A stretch of DNA of 49,497 bases, from assembly GCF_913058315.1 (NCBI RefSeq), contig NZ_CAJXQY010000020.1, forward strand, positions 1-49,497, in the 5' to 3' direction. Below, piece by piece: positions 8,447 through 17,494 of this stretch. The notes beneath the pieces were generated by a model. The model saw nothing but the letters and a program-made list of their open reading frames with translations. It searched no databases and was not told the origin of the DNA. The DNA comes from an uncultured Alteromonas sp. GTDB lineage: Bacteria > Pseudomonadota > Gammaproteobacteria > Enterobacterales > Alteromonadaceae. The translations under genes and the position numbers were made by a program. Every line of letters begins with the position of its first letter. The stretch's first letter is position 1.

Positions 8447-9217
8447 ATGAGCATTTTAAAAACCCCAATAGTGAAATGTGTAGAACGACTAAGAGGCGCG
8501 ACGAAATTCCTGCCCGACGGTTTGTGCTATTTATGTCAGCAGCATTCCAATACCGCCGTATGCAAGGTCTGCGAACAAGATTGTTTATTCTTTAATAATC
8601 ACAAGGTGGCAGCTAACCTGTTGAACTGGCCGGCCATTAAACAGGGGCTGGCCCCTGGCCACTATCAGCAGTTGTGTGCATTGAGCTATTTTCAGTGGCC
8701 GCTGGATCACCTGATTCGACGTTTTAAATACGGTCACCCTTCACTGGCAATACCATTGGCCCAGTGGTTTTTGCGTTATTCGTTGGTGCTATCCGGCCCG
8801 TTACCTGACTGTCTGCTGCCGGTTCCCATAAGTCCCTGGCGTTATGCTAAACGTCAGTATCATCAAACCCTGTTGCTGGCCGAGTATTTGGGTAAACAGT
8901 TAGACATTCCGGTGATCGCCAACTGGGCTTACCGGCGAGGCTGGCAACGCAGTCAGCAAACGCTCGGCCGGCGCGAGCGACTGCGCAATTTGAAACAGGC
9001 TTACCAGTTGGGCAATGTAGTATTCCCGGCGCGGGTCGCACTTATCGACGACGTCGTCACCACCGGTGCCACCATCGCTACCTTAAGCCATCTAATCCAT
9101 CAGATAGCGCCCGACACCGACATAGTGGTCTGGTCGCTGGCGGTCACGCCGGCCAAACCCGACACGACCCTGCTCCTTCCGGGCCACCAGCTTGGTGCGC
9201 TGGCAACAAACTCTTAG
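8447..9217 (+). CDS. comF: ComF/GntX family phosphoribosyltransferase-like protein
   Basis: A ComF-type protein of about 256 residues. The N-terminal region carries two CxxC pairs (CYLC and CKVC) of a zinc ribbon. The C-terminal half is a type I phosphoribosyltransferase domain with the PRPP-binding signature VALIDDVVTTGAT. ComF proteins are needed for DNA uptake in transformable bacteria, where they act on incoming single-stranded DNA; in E. coli the homologue GntX (YhgH) has been tied to use of DNA as a nutrient. I prefer the ATG at 8447 to the GTG at 8441; neither has a strong ribosome site. It is divergent from bioH with only about 35 bp between, and its 3' end overlaps the M14 gene by 4 bp. 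Confidence 0.88.
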   Translation: MSILKTPIVKCVERLRGATKFLPDGLCYLCQQHSNTAVCKVCEQDCLFFNNHKVAANLLNWPAIKQGLAPGHYQQLCALSYFQWPLDHLIRRFKYGHPSLAIPLAQWFLRYSLVLSGPLPDCLLPVPISPWRYAKRQYHQTLLLAEYLGKQLDIPVIANWAYRRGWQRSQQTLGRRERLRNLKQAYQLGNVVFPARVALIDDVVTTGATIATLSHLIHQIAPDTDIVVWSLAVTPAKPDTTLLLPGHQLGALATNS

Positions 9218-11817
9218 TTAATGGCCTCAGCCATAAACAACGCATTGCTCATTAGCTTATTGGTGCCGTACCAGAAGCCCCGGAACTGCGGATCGTCGGT
9301 AAAGCCGATCACCCGGCCACGACCCAACGGCTGCGCCATTACTGCCACCGAACCGGCAATTTCGTTGGCTACCGCGTCGGCACTGAATCCCGCCACCAGC
9401 GGGGAATCGGTATACCGGGCCGCCACCACTGTTGGCGAGGCTTTGCTGAACGCCATCATATTACTGGTTTTAAACAGGTTTAACTGCGCCTCGTCATAGC
9501 CGTAAAACAGCGGGTGGGAAGTATCGATGCTGGCCTGATAAACCGCCCCGGCCACCAATTGCTGCGCATTGTGCGCAGCACGGTCGGCAAAGGTCAGATT
9601 CTTTTCGCTGAACAGATCGGCGACGTCCTGACGTGAACTTAGTTTGATATCCAGCCAGTTATGCCGGGCAAATAATCGCAGGGCCGAAGTCTGCCCTACC
9701 AGGGTGCCGCCGGCACGAACCCAGTCGGTAAACGTTTCATCGACACCTTCAGGCAATTCATAACGACCACCCACAAATACGACGTGGGTGTAATCATGCA
9801 GGGAAACGTTATCGAGATGACTTTGATCCACCAGGGTTACCGGCATGCCCACCTGTGTATCCAGGTAATGCCACACTTCACCGGCCTCATACGGGCTAAC
9901 CCCTTCGCCGCCTACCAGTAAGATTTTCGGCGCTTTCACCGGAACCATACTGCGGCTGCCAATGTCGATGCCGGTACGGGTAAAGCCACTGCTGAGAGAT
10001 AACACAGCCACCCCGGCATCAACTGCTGCTCCAGTCAACAGCTCAATGAGCGCCTGCGGCTGTGGTACGCCTCGCGGGATCACAATCGTACCGGCGGCCA
10101 GCGACAGGTTGCCCTGAGTGGTTGCTGCGGTAAAAGGCTGGGTAGCAATGCGCGCGGCCACGCCGGCATCAAGCAATTGTTGTAACAACGCCGGGGCTTT
10201 GTAGTGATGCCACTCAAAAGCGTAAGCGTAGGCATCATTGTCTACCGGCACAACCGCCTCTGGAGCAGGGCTGTTATCGATGAATTTGGCCCGTCGCAGT
10301 TCTCGGCTGCTCATGGGGGCAAAGGCTAAATCAAATGCCAGTGGCAGGTTGAAGTTAGACACATCATAAAAAGTGTTATCCACAAAGTCCTTTTGAGTAG
10401 AGAACAATGACTTAATGAGCCGGTACTGCGGCTGGGCCAGCGGCACCACCAGGGTGTTTTCGGCTTTATAGACAGTGTCATTCACCTCTATATCTTCCCG
10501 CGGTTGCTGGAAGCGAATATTGTGGCCGGACAGCACCCAACGCGCTTTCTCCAAGCGCCAGCTATCTTTGGGTTCATGCAGTAAATAAGCCGCGGTCTGA
10601 TCCTGACTGGCCAGTTCAGCGGTTTCTTTGTAAAAGTTATGCTGATAGTCCAGCAGCGCAGCCTTGTTAGCCATGGCGCCATCAAACACCGCTACCGACA
10701 TAGTAAACTGATTCTGGATGGTCTGCGCGAAAGCCAGCGGGCCGTTAATCGAGTCCTGCAGATGACCGCGGCTACTGGCCTGTTCGAACAGTACACCAAT
10801 ACTGCCCTGGGCATCCGGATAAGACGATCCTTTCCCATAATAGAAATCGTCAAAGCCTTCCTGACTAAAGTACAGTTGCTTCTGGTTGTCGAAAGCACGC
10901 ACATAATATTCTGCCAGCGCGTTGGTCAGGCGCACATTCCCTTCAGGCGTGAGAGGGTTTTTGCGGCTCGGCACCCCGGGCTGGAAAAAGTACGAGCTGT
11001 TGGTGCCCATTTCATGGAAATCGGTTAAGACATGTGGCCGCCAGTGCTGAAACTGGGTTATACGTGCCTGGGACTCCGGATGTACCATCATTAACCAGTC
11101 CCGGTTCAGGTCGAACCAATAGTGATTGGTGCGTCCGTTAGGCCAGCCTTCCTGATGTTCACGATGCGCCGGGTCGGCATTAAGGACTTTACCTTTATGC
11201 ATGTTGGCCCAGTGAGCAAACCGGGATAATCCATCCGGGTTATAGGAAGGGTCCAGCAGCACCACGTTTTCCTGCAGTAAACGGCTCACTCGCTCATCCT
11301 GAGCGGCGGCAAGATAATAGGCCACCAACAGTGAGGCGTTGGCACCAGAGGGCTCATTGCCATGCACACTGTAGCCCATGTAGAAGAACAGCGGGGCATC
11401 TGACGGTGTTTTCTTACCTTGCTGAACCTGGGCGATGTGTGCAGTGCGCCAGTCATCCAGCTTGCTGCGATTTTTCGGTGAGGTAATGGTAAGCAGCAAC
11501 AAAGGGCGTTGCTCATGGGTATAACCGGTAACCTCCAGGGTGACCCGGTCAGAGGCCGCGGCAAGACGACGCATGTAGGTTACCAGTAAATCATGGCGAA
11601 CATGCCAGTCGCCAACATTATAGCCGAGCACCGACTCCGGCGTGGGAATTGCCGGATCGAGCTGAACATTATCAGGCAGGTAGGCCTGTGCCGGCTTGCC
11701 CTGAGCAACAGCTAAACTGCTAAGACACAGCGAAAAGGTAACCAGCAGAACAGTGTAAAGCGTGGCAAAACATGAACGTGAAGCGGTGGAATTTGTCGTT
11801 ATTGGCGCTGATAGCAT
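9214..11817 (-). CDS. Secreted zinc carboxypeptidase, peptidase family M14
   Basis: An 867-residue exported protein. A signal peptide covers about residues 1-39 (hydrophobic LYTVLLVTFSLCLSSLAVA, then AQG). The M14 domain has HGNEPSG (His152 and Glu155, zinc ligands), SYNPDG and NRDW in the substrate pocket, DFHEMG with the third zinc ligand His, and GVLFEQASSRG whose Glu is the likely general base. The following ~450 residues form a second module with a glutamine-amidotransferase-like alpha/beta segment (LLVGGEGVSPYEAGEVWHYL, HVVFVGGRYELP), common in large M14 proteins of marine Bacteroidetes and Alteromonadales. It probably digests peptides outside the cytoplasm. It lies between comF and nfuA, interrupting a usual neighbourhood. 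Confidence 0.9.
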   Translation of the reverse strand: MLSAPITTNSTASRSCFATLYTVLLVTFSLCLSSLAVAQGKPAQAYLPDNVQLDPAIPTPESVLGYNVGDWHVRHDLLVTYMRRLAAASDRVTLEVTGYTHEQRPLLLLTITSPKNRSKLDDWRTAHIAQVQQGKKTPSDAPLFFYMGYSVHGNEPSGANASLLVAYYLAAAQDERVSRLLQENVVLLDPSYNPDGLSRFAHWANMHKGKVLNADPAHREHQEGWPNGRTNHYWFDLNRDWLMMVHPESQARITQFQHWRPHVLTDFHEMGTNSSYFFQPGVPSRKNPLTPEGNVRLTNALAEYYVRAFDNQKQLYFSQEGFDDFYYGKGSSYPDAQGSIGVLFEQASSRGHLQDSINGPLAFAQTIQNQFTMSVAVFDGAMANKAALLDYQHNFYKETAELASQDQTAAYLLHEPKDSWRLEKARWVLSGHNIRFQQPREDIEVNDTVYKAENTLVVPLAQPQYRLIKSLFSTQKDFVDNTFYDVSNFNLPLAFDLAFAPMSSRELRRAKFIDNSPAPEAVVPVDNDAYAYAFEWHHYKAPALLQQLLDAGVAARIATQPFTAATTQGNLSLAAGTIVIPRGVPQPQALIELLTGAAVDAGVAVLSLSSGFTRTGIDIGSRSMVPVKAPKILLVGGEGVSPYEAGEVWHYLDTQVGMPVTLVDQSHLDNVSLHDYTHVVFVGGRYELPEGVDETFTDWVRAGGTLVGQTSALRLFARHNWLDIKLSSRQDVADLFSEKNLTFADRAAHNAQQLVAGAVYQASIDTSHPLFYGYDEAQLNLFKTSNMMAFSKASPTVVAARYTDSPLVAGFSADAVANEIAGSVAVMAQPLGRGRVIGFTDDPQFRGFWYGTNKLMSNALFMAEAIN

Positions 11818-11886
11818 TTTACGGACACCATAATTAGTTTTATTTGATGGTCTTGAAACCAGTTACTTCGGCATAATATATTTTCA

Positions 11887-11911
11887 ATACCTGACTGTTT
11901 TACTCAGGTTA
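11887..11911 (+). promoter_or_regulatory. Candidate IscR type 1 operator of nfuA
   Basis: The site reads ATA, CCT, GACT, GTTTTACTC, AGG, TTA and contains the inverted arms ACCTGA/TCAGGT. By my memory of the published IscR type 1 consensus it matches at about 22 of 25 positions. It lies 45 bp upstream of the nfuA ATG. In E. coli, nfuA (yhgI) is repressed by [2Fe-2S]-IscR through a type 1 site, so function and position agree. Confidence 0.65.
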
Positions 11912-11956
11912 ATTTGTTATCATATGCAATAGTTATTGATTATGCAGGACTCTACA

Positions 11957-12535
11957 ATGATCTCAATATCAAAAGAGGCCCAGGGACACTTTGTTAAGTT
12001 ACTGGCTAAACAGGAAGAAGGCACTAATATTCGTGTTTTCGTAGTGAATCCGGGAACCTCAAGTGCTGAATGTGGTGTTTCTTACTGTCCACCCGACGCG
12101 GTGGAGCCTTCTGACACCCGATTACCCTTCGATGGCTTTGACGCCGTTGTTGATGAAGAGAGCGCGCCTTATCTCGAAGAAGCTGAAATCGATTATGTGA
12201 CCGATCAAATGGGTTCTCAGCTAACCCTTAAGGCACCCAATGCCAAGGCTCGCAAAGTGGCTGACGACGCGCCAATAGTCGAACGTCTGAACTACATGAT
12301 TGAGTCTGAAATTAACCCTCAGCTGGCTAATCACGGCGGACAGGTTGTGTTGCTTGAAATCACCGACGACGGTTACGCTGTACTGCAATTTGGCGGCGGC
12401 TGTAATGGTTGTTCCATGGTTGACGTAACCCTTAAGGAAGGTATCGAAAAGCAGATGCTGGACGAATTCGCCGGCGAAATCAAAGGTGTTCGGGATGCCA
12501 CAGAGCATCAATCTGGTGAGCACTCTTACTACTAA
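11957..12535 (+). CDS. nfuA: Fe-S biogenesis protein NfuA
   Basis: A 192-residue NfuA, a carrier that receives [4Fe-4S] clusters and passes them to apo-proteins, especially under iron limitation or oxidative stress. The N-terminal half is a degenerate A-type domain ([20 protein letters not shown]). The C-terminal Nfu domain has [11 protein letters not shown], whose Cys149 and Cys152 bind the cluster between two subunits. The start at 11957 ([12 protein letters not shown]) aligns with E. coli NfuA; a farther in-frame codon at 11936 would add seven residues without homology, and AGGAC lies 6 nt before the chosen ATG. An IscR-like operator lies upstream. Confidence 0.96.
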   Translation: MISISKEAQGHFVKLLAKQEEGTNIRVFVVNPGTSSAECGVSYCPPDAVEPSDTRLPFDGFDAVVDEESAPYLEEAEIDYVTDQMGSQLTLKAPNAKARKVADDAPIVERLNYMIESEINPQLANHGGQVVLLEITDDGYAVLQFGGGCNGCSMVDVTLKEGIEKQMLDEFAGEIKGVRDATEHQSGEHSYY

Positions 12536-12558
12536 GCCAACTTCCCGGTTACGGCGCT

Positions 12559-12774
12559 ATGCTGCCGTATAGCCACTGGCAACGCTTTATTCAGGGCCTC
12601 AGTGTGTTTGCAGTGGGGCTGAGCGTTATGGTGGCGGGCGCCTGGTGGTTCGAACCGCTTTATTACCTGGGATTAGCAGTGCTCTTCGCCGGCTTTGGTT
12701 GGGCCATGTCCGGCTATCTTGGATTGCTGTGGCAACGCCTTACGCGATCGATTAACCCTAATCGGCACAAGTAA
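12559..12774 (+). CDS. Small inner-membrane protein, hypothetical
   Basis: A 71-residue protein with two hydrophobic segments (about 11-30 and 34-56), a short amphipathic N-terminus and a basic tail (RLTRSINPNRHK). It starts 23 bp behind nfuA on the same strand and is probably cotranscribed. No motif identifies a function. It converges tail to tail with the MATE gene with only 2 bp between. Confidence 0.6.
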   Translation: MLPYSHWQRFIQGLSVFAVGLSVMVAGAWWFEPLYYLGLAVLFAGFGWAMSGYLGLLWQRLTRSINPNRHK

Positions 12775-12776
12775 CT

Positions 12777-14108
12777 TCAGGCGGTTTCAGCTAGCTGGTC
12801 TTTTCGCCAGTAGAAAATCGCGCCCAGAGTGATTCCCCGGGCCAGTAAAAACGCCAGTAACGCCCACCACAAAGCCGGATTTCCTGCTGACTGAGTGAAG
12901 TACCACACCGGGAAATACACTAACAACGCACTGACGATCATGGTATCCCGCATGGCTTTAGCCTGGGTCAGACCAACAAACACGCCATCATATAAAAAGC
13001 ACCAGTGGGCCACTAATGGCAACAACGCCATCATGCCAAGGTAAGGGTAAGCGGCCTGCTGTAATGACTCAATATCTGTCAGCAGCCCAATGATTTGCCG
13101 CCCGGAAAACCAGAATATCAGCGCATACCCGACAGCAAAAAGCCCTGACCACAGCAGGCCCCGGTGAGTCTGGCGCACTATCCCCCGGGCATTTTTCGCG
13201 CCGGCGGCTTCGCCTACTGTCGCCTCTACCGCATAAGCAATACCATCGAGGCCCAGCGCGATCAGCACAAAAAACTGCATAAGGATGGCATTCACTGCGG
13301 TAGCGGTTTGACCATAGCGAGCGCCCTGAATGGTTAAAAACGCCAGGCACGCCTGCAACGCCAGATTTCTCAGCAGCATGTCACCATTGAGCTTCATTAA
13401 AAATTTACGCGCCGTTTTGTTAAACCATTCCAGCGCCGGCGGTTGCCATTGAATGTGTCTCAGTGCAATCAGCATCGCCATTGTCATCATGGTGTATTCA
13501 GCCGCCACGCTGGCCAGCGCCACACCACTGACGCCCCAATCCCACCACCAGACCAGCAGGATATCGAGCCCGGCATTGAGCAGGTTGCCGACAATCTGCA
13601 CCAGTAACACACTGGTCGTTTTTTGTTGCCCTACCAGCCAGCCAATAAGGGCCAGATTTAACAGCGCAGCCGGCGCTCCCCACACTCTGATATTAAAATA
13701 TTCGCGACTAAAAACCGCCACGTCGACGGCCGGCGCTGCCAACCACAAACCCGCCTGTAAAATTAATTGTTGAGCAAGCCAGATAAGCAGGCCAATCGCC
13801 ACCGCAATGATTGCCGTTTGATAAAACGACCTGGCCATGGCTGTAACAATGCCCTCGCCCCGGGCCTGTGCGCTCATTCCGGTAGCCGACATTCTGATAA
13901 AACCGCACACCCAGTAGATTTGCGTAAGTATTAACGCACCAATGGATGCGCCGGCCAGTTGCGCAGATGAATCCATATGACCCATTACCGCCGTATCAAC
14001 CAGACCCAGCAATGGGGTGGTGATATTCGCCAGGATCATCGGCAGGGCCAGCTTAAGCAACTGAATGTGGGCAGCACTGCCACGTAACTGATAGGATAGG
14101 GTTGTCAC
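12777..14108 (-). CDS. dinF: MATE family efflux transporter, DinF type
   Basis: About 443 residues with twelve hydrophobic segments, the usual MATE topology. The first helix region LLKLALPMILANITTPLLGLVDTAVMGHM is the hallmark of the DinF branch, which exports organic compounds in exchange for Na+ or H+. I place the start at a GTG (14108) that has AAAGG just before it; a TTG at 14141 in the same frame lacks a ribosome site. In E. coli dinF follows lexA in an SOS operon. Here lexA lies 10 kb away and I see no LexA box near this gene, so SOS control is not supported. The substrate is unknown. Confidence 0.85.
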   Translation of the reverse strand: MTTLSYQLRGSAAHIQLLKLALPMILANITTPLLGLVDTAVMGHMDSSAQLAGASIGALILTQIYWVCGFIRMSATGMSAQARGEGIVTAMARSFYQTAIIAVAIGLLIWLAQQLILQAGLWLAAPAVDVAVFSREYFNIRVWGAPAALLNLALIGWLVGQQKTTSVLLVQIVGNLLNAGLDILLVWWWDWGVSGVALASVAAEYTMMTMAMLIALRHIQWQPPALEWFNKTARKFLMKLNGDMLLRNLALQACLAFLTIQGARYGQTATAVNAILMQFFVLIALGLDGIAYAVEATVGEAAGAKNARGIVRQTHRGLLWSGLFAVGYALIFWFSGRQIIGLLTDIESLQQAAYPYLGMMALLPLVAHWCFLYDGVFVGLTQAKAMRDTMIVSALLVYFPVWYFTQSAGNPALWWALLAFLLARGITLGAIFYWRKDQLAETA

Positions 14109-14150
14109 CGGAACCTTTTTAAAGTTTTGTATTAATTTCAAGGAGAATGC

Positions 14151-15239
14151 ATGCAGTTTATCATGACCCGGCGATTTATCCCGCTGTTACTGAGCCTGCT
14201 TTGTTTGGCCGGTCCGGCTAGCTCGGCAGACACTCAATTGGCGCATTCCAGTGGCGTGATTTTACTGTATCACCATGTGGCAGACGACACGCCACGCAGC
14301 ACTTCGGTAACGCCCGATGAGTTTGCTCAGCACCTCGACTATATTGCTGAACACTACACGGTGGTGCCCTTAGAACAGCTGGTTGACGCAGCTAAAGGAA
14401 AGGCTGATGTGCCCGACAACGCCCTGGCGATTACCTTTGATGATGGGTACGAAAATATTCTTACTAATGGCCATCCGTTACTGCAGAAGCACGGCTTCCC
14501 TTACACCATTTTTATTAATCCTGAAGTCATTGGCAAACAAGGCAATCAGCTAAGCTGGGAACAGGTAAAACAAATGCAACAGCAGGGAGTGACTTTCGCC
14601 AATCACACCATGGATCATTTGCACTTGCTGGAAAAGCAGGCTGGCGAGAGTGAGCAGGACTGGCTTAAACGGGTCTGGCAAAACATCACCCGTGCCGAGA
14701 AAATTATTCAGCAACACACCGGGGAGTCGCTCAAATATCTCGCCTATCCCTTCGGCGAATATAATCAGACGCTGGCGAAACGCCTTGAGCAGCATGGTTA
14801 TACCGCTTTTGGTCAGCACTCTGGCGCATTGGGTAAATTCAGTGATATGACAGCGATTCCACGCTTCCCTGCTGCGGGCCCGTACGCCAAACTCGACACG
14901 CTAAAAACCAAAATGGCCAGTCTCGCCATGCCGGCTGTGAAGGTTTCGCTGACCGATCCGCAAATGACCAACCGCCAAGTCGATAAAACGGTACAAGTTA
15001 CACTCGATGCCAGTGCCGCTAAGGATGTGAGATTATCGCAGCTGGCCTGTTACTATCAGGGCAGCACGCTGAAAGTGTCCACCGATGCCAGCCAGTTTGG
15101 TTTTAGTCTGGATTCAACCTTACCGATTGGTCGTTCAAGGGTGAATTGCACGGCGCCCTCGGAGTCCGCCGGGGGACGTTTTTACTGGTATTCCCTGCCA
15201 TTTTTTGTGGCCAATGAGCAAGGTCAATATCCGGATTAG
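14151..15239 (+). CDS. Exported polysaccharide deacetylase family protein
   Basis: A 362-residue protein with a signal peptide cleaved near residue 26 (GPASSA). The NodB-type carbohydrate esterase 4 domain spans about 36-250. VILLYHHV opens the fold, ITFDDGY (95-100) holds the catalytic base and metal-binding Asp, and NHTMDH (His152, His156) holds the metal-binding histidines. AYPFGEY and FGQHSG follow as later motifs. The last ~100 residues are a separate beta-rich region of unknown role. Such enzymes remove N-acetyl groups from cell-wall or surface polysaccharides. GGAG precedes the ATG at 14151 by six bases. It is divergent from the MATE gene; the link between the two is unclear. Confidence 0.88.
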   Translation: MQFIMTRRFIPLLLSLLCLAGPASSADTQLAHSSGVILLYHHVADDTPRSTSVTPDEFAQHLDYIAEHYTVVPLEQLVDAAKGKADVPDNALAITFDDGYENILTNGHPLLQKHGFPYTIFINPEVIGKQGNQLSWEQVKQMQQQGVTFANHTMDHLHLLEKQAGESEQDWLKRVWQNITRAEKIIQQHTGESLKYLAYPFGEYNQTLAKRLEQHGYTAFGQHSGALGKFSDMTAIPRFPAAGPYAKLDTLKTKMASLAMPAVKVSLTDPQMTNRQVDKTVQVTLDASAAKDVRLSQLACYYQGSTLKVSTDASQFGFSLDSTLPIGRSRVNCTAPSESAGGRFYWYSLPFFVANEQGQYPD

Positions 15240-15249
15240 CTGAAACAGC

Positions 15250-15290
15250 GGCTATTGCTGAGGCGATAAATATCGCAGCCAGCAATAGCC
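15250..15290. terminator. Hairpin between convergent genes
   Basis: Perfect 11-bp stem (GGCTATTGCTG/CAGCAATAGCC) with a loop that itself contains GCGATA/TATCGC. It sits between the deacetylase and the end of the cytochrome oxidase operon. It lacks a T-run, so it may act in transcript stability or with a trans factor. Confidence 0.5.
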
Positions 15291-15296
15291 CACTGG

Positions 15297-15905
15297 TTAT
15301 TCAGTTTCAATATGCAGCGCTTTGATCATTTGCACAAACTGATCGTTGGTCCGGTGTTCACCAAACCCTAATCGCTGATAAAAGGCAATGGCGCCTTCAT
15401 TAGCAATTTCACAGTTTAAAACGAGCGCGTTTTTCTTCATCGCACGGGCTTTTACTTCCATAAACTCAATCAGTGCCGAGCCGGTGCCCTGACGACGGGC
15501 GTCGGGCGATACGGCCAGGTGACCAATACCAAGTTCAGTAAATAAAGGGGCCTCTAATTCAGCCAGGTATCGCTGTGAACGCATGACAATTTCAAGCGCG
15601 TCATCGATACCGTAGTGCTCTACAATAGAAGACAGGGTTTCTCTGTCGAAGTTTTCAGGCAGGCGATCGTGCCAGCAACTAATCAGGCCGGTCACTTTGC
15701 CGTTAAATTCGGCAACCCAATGATTTTCAAAACCGTACTGTCCACCACCTTTACTCCAGGCTGATAACAGGTAGTCCAGGGCAACCTCAGAGTTGCCTTG
15801 GCCAAAGACCTCGGTAAGCAAGTGCTTACCAGCGTTAAACAGCAGGGGAACAGCTATACTACCATCATCCTTTTTGGCATTTCGGATAATACTACAACAT
15901 GGCAT
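15297..15905 (-). CDS. GNAT family N-acetyltransferase
   Basis: A 202-residue GNAT protein. The acetyl-CoA pyrophosphate loop is visible as VSPDARRQGTGSALIEFM (R/Q-x-x-G-x-G/A), followed by the C-terminal motif B with NEGAIAFYQRLGF, typical of the fold. The N-terminal ~100 residues are longer than a minimal GNAT and may hold the acceptor site. The ATG directly follows the sco1 stop codon (TAAATG), so it is the last gene of the cytochrome oxidase operon and is probably translated by coupling. The acceptor is unknown and a role in oxidase assembly is only a guess from position. Confidence 0.8.
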   Translation of the reverse strand: MPCCSIIRNAKKDDGSIAVPLLFNAGKHLLTEVFGQGNSEVALDYLLSAWSKGGGQYGFENHWVAEFNGKVTGLISCWHDRLPENFDRETLSSIVEHYGIDDALEIVMRSQRYLAELEAPLFTELGIGHLAVSPDARRQGTGSALIEFMEVKARAMKKNALVLNCEIANEGAIAFYQRLGFGEHRTNDQFVQMIKALHIETE

Positions 15906-16553
15906 TTATTGTTCTTTGGTAATAACAGGCATATCAGTAAGTATTTGAACACTGTCACTTACTGCAAGTTCACCAGGATTATACTTAGGCTTAAACCTTC
16001 CGATGGCAAAACCATTCGGATCAACAACAACCACAGAAGCACTGTGATCAACAAGATAATTGGGGTTATCTGTACTTTCAGCAATGGCATACATCAGCCC
16101 CAGCGATCTCGCCAACGGGAACAACATTTTATGCTCACCCGTTAAAGCAACGAACTCCGGGTTGAAGTAGTCAACGTAAGAGGCGAGCCTTTCAGGTGTG
16201 TCCCGCTTTGGATCCACGGAGACAAACACTACCTGAATCGGCGAGTCTGTGGAAATATTTTTTAGTTCTGGATAAATTTTTCCTAATGCCGCCATGGTGG
16301 TAGGGCACACATCCGGGCAAAAAGTATAGCCTAGAAATAACAAGCTCCAATGCCCTTTAAACAGCTCATTAGTAACCGTTTCGCCGTGTTGATTGAGCAG
16401 TGTTACCTCGGCCAGCTGCCGCGGCTCTGGAAAGGTTTGCAGATACTGAGGTGTTTCGTTTTCGGTGCTTTGGGTGGTGAACCACCACGCCATCCCCACG
16501 CCGGCCACCAGGGCCAGCGCAGCAACCAGGGTTAACAACAATTTTTGATTCAT
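15906..16553 (-). CDS. sco1: SCO1/SenC copper chaperone for cytochrome oxidase
   Basis: A 215-residue protein anchored by one N-terminal helix (about 6-25), with a thioredoxin-like domain in the periplasm. Cys79 and Cys83 in TFCPDVCPT and His170 in LVDHSAS are the three copper ligands that SCO proteins use to build the CuA site of subunit II. It overlaps the end of cyoE by 4 bp and lies in the same leftward operon as ctaC, whose CuA site is its target. Confidence 0.94.
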   Translation of the reverse strand: MNQKLLLTLVAALALVAGVGMAWWFTTQSTENETPQYLQTFPEPRQLAEVTLLNQHGETVTNELFKGHWSLLFLGYTFCPDVCPTTMAALGKIYPELKNISTDSPIQVVFVSVDPKRDTPERLASYVDYFNPEFVALTGEHKMLFPLARSLGLMYAIAESTDNPNYLVDHSASVVVVDPNGFAIGRFKPKYNPGELAVSDSVQILTDMPVITKEQ

Positions 16554-17485
16554 AAAACCATCGGCACATAATGATCGACCAACAAGACAACGAATAATAC
16601 CATCAGATGCACAATAGAGTATTTAAAGGTAGTCATGGCGGTTTGCTCATCCGCCGCATATTTTAGTTTCAACGCATAATATAAGAAGCCGGCATTCAAC
16701 AATGACGACCCCACCAGATAAATAAGATGCGCTTTACCAATCAGGTAAGGCAGCAGGCACACTAAACACAGTAAAATAGTGTATAGAAGTACGCAGGTTT
16801 TAGTAAAAGCAACGCCATGCGTTACCGGCAGCATAGGCACCTTGGCTTTTGCGTAGTCTTTCTCACGATGAATAGCCAGCGCCCAGAAGTGTGGTGGTGT
16901 CCAGGTAAATACAATCAGCACCAACAGCAATGCGTAGGCGTGAACTTCTCCGGTGACTGCCGTCCAGCCCAGTAATGGCGGTGCAGCGCCGGCCAAACCG
17001 CCAATCACAATATTTTGTGGTGTGGCACGTTTTAGAAACATGGTGTAAACCACTGCGTAGCCCACCAGGCTGGCTAACGTGAGCATGGCCGTTAAGCGGT
17101 TAACCCAGATTTCCAGCATCGCATAGCCCACAATGGCCAGAACAAAAGAAAAAAGTAATGCCTGCGGTATGCTGACTTTACCTTTTACCACCGGGCGATT
17201 AAACGTGCGGGCCATCTGGCTGTCTATTTTATGATCGACTATATGGTTAAGCACTGCTGCCGCGCTGGCCAGCAGGCCTATCCCCAACAGGCCGGCGATC
17301 AACCTATCGGCAGGAACCCAGCCGGGCGTGGCCAGACACATTCCCACCAGCGCCGTGAGTAGCAAAAGCATCACTACCCGGGGCTTGGTCATTTCGTAGT
17401 AATAACGCCAATTGGCCCGCCAGCCGCTTGCCGGGCGACTTTTTGAATCAGTAAGCGGTGCATTAATCAGTTGAGATTTTGCCAT
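16550..17485 (-). CDS. cyoE: Protohaem IX farnesyltransferase (haem O synthase)
   Basis: A 311-residue membrane prenyltransferase of the UbiA superfamily with about nine helices. It adds a farnesyl group to haem b to make haem O. The Asp-rich pocket is seen as [19 protein letters not shown] (DxxxD), and the second conserved loop as [22 protein letters not shown]. The start is an ATG with GGAG before it. Lying 10 bp behind ctaA, which turns haem O into haem A, it completes the cofactor path for an aa3-type oxidase. Confidence 0.95.
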   Translation of the reverse strand: MAKSQLINAPLTDSKSRPASGWRANWRYYYEMTKPRVVMLLLLTALVGMCLATPGWVPADRLIAGLLGIGLLASAAAVLNHIVDHKIDSQMARTFNRPVVKGKVSIPQALLFSFVLAIVGYAMLEIWVNRLTAMLTLASLVGYAVVYTMFLKRATPQNIVIGGLAGAAPPLLGWTAVTGEVHAYALLLVLIVFTWTPPHFWALAIHREKDYAKAKVPMLPVTHGVAFTKTCVLLYTILLCLVCLLPYLIGKAHLIYLVGSSLLNAGFLYYALKLKYAADEQTAMTTFKYSIVHLMVLFVVLLVDHYVPMVL

Positions 17486-17494
17486 GAGGATCTC

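Noticed and set aside
12777-14141. SOS control of the DinF-type transporter
   Set aside because: No CTGT-N8-ACAG site lies near its start and lexA is 10 kb away, so the enteric lexA-dinF arrangement does not apply.
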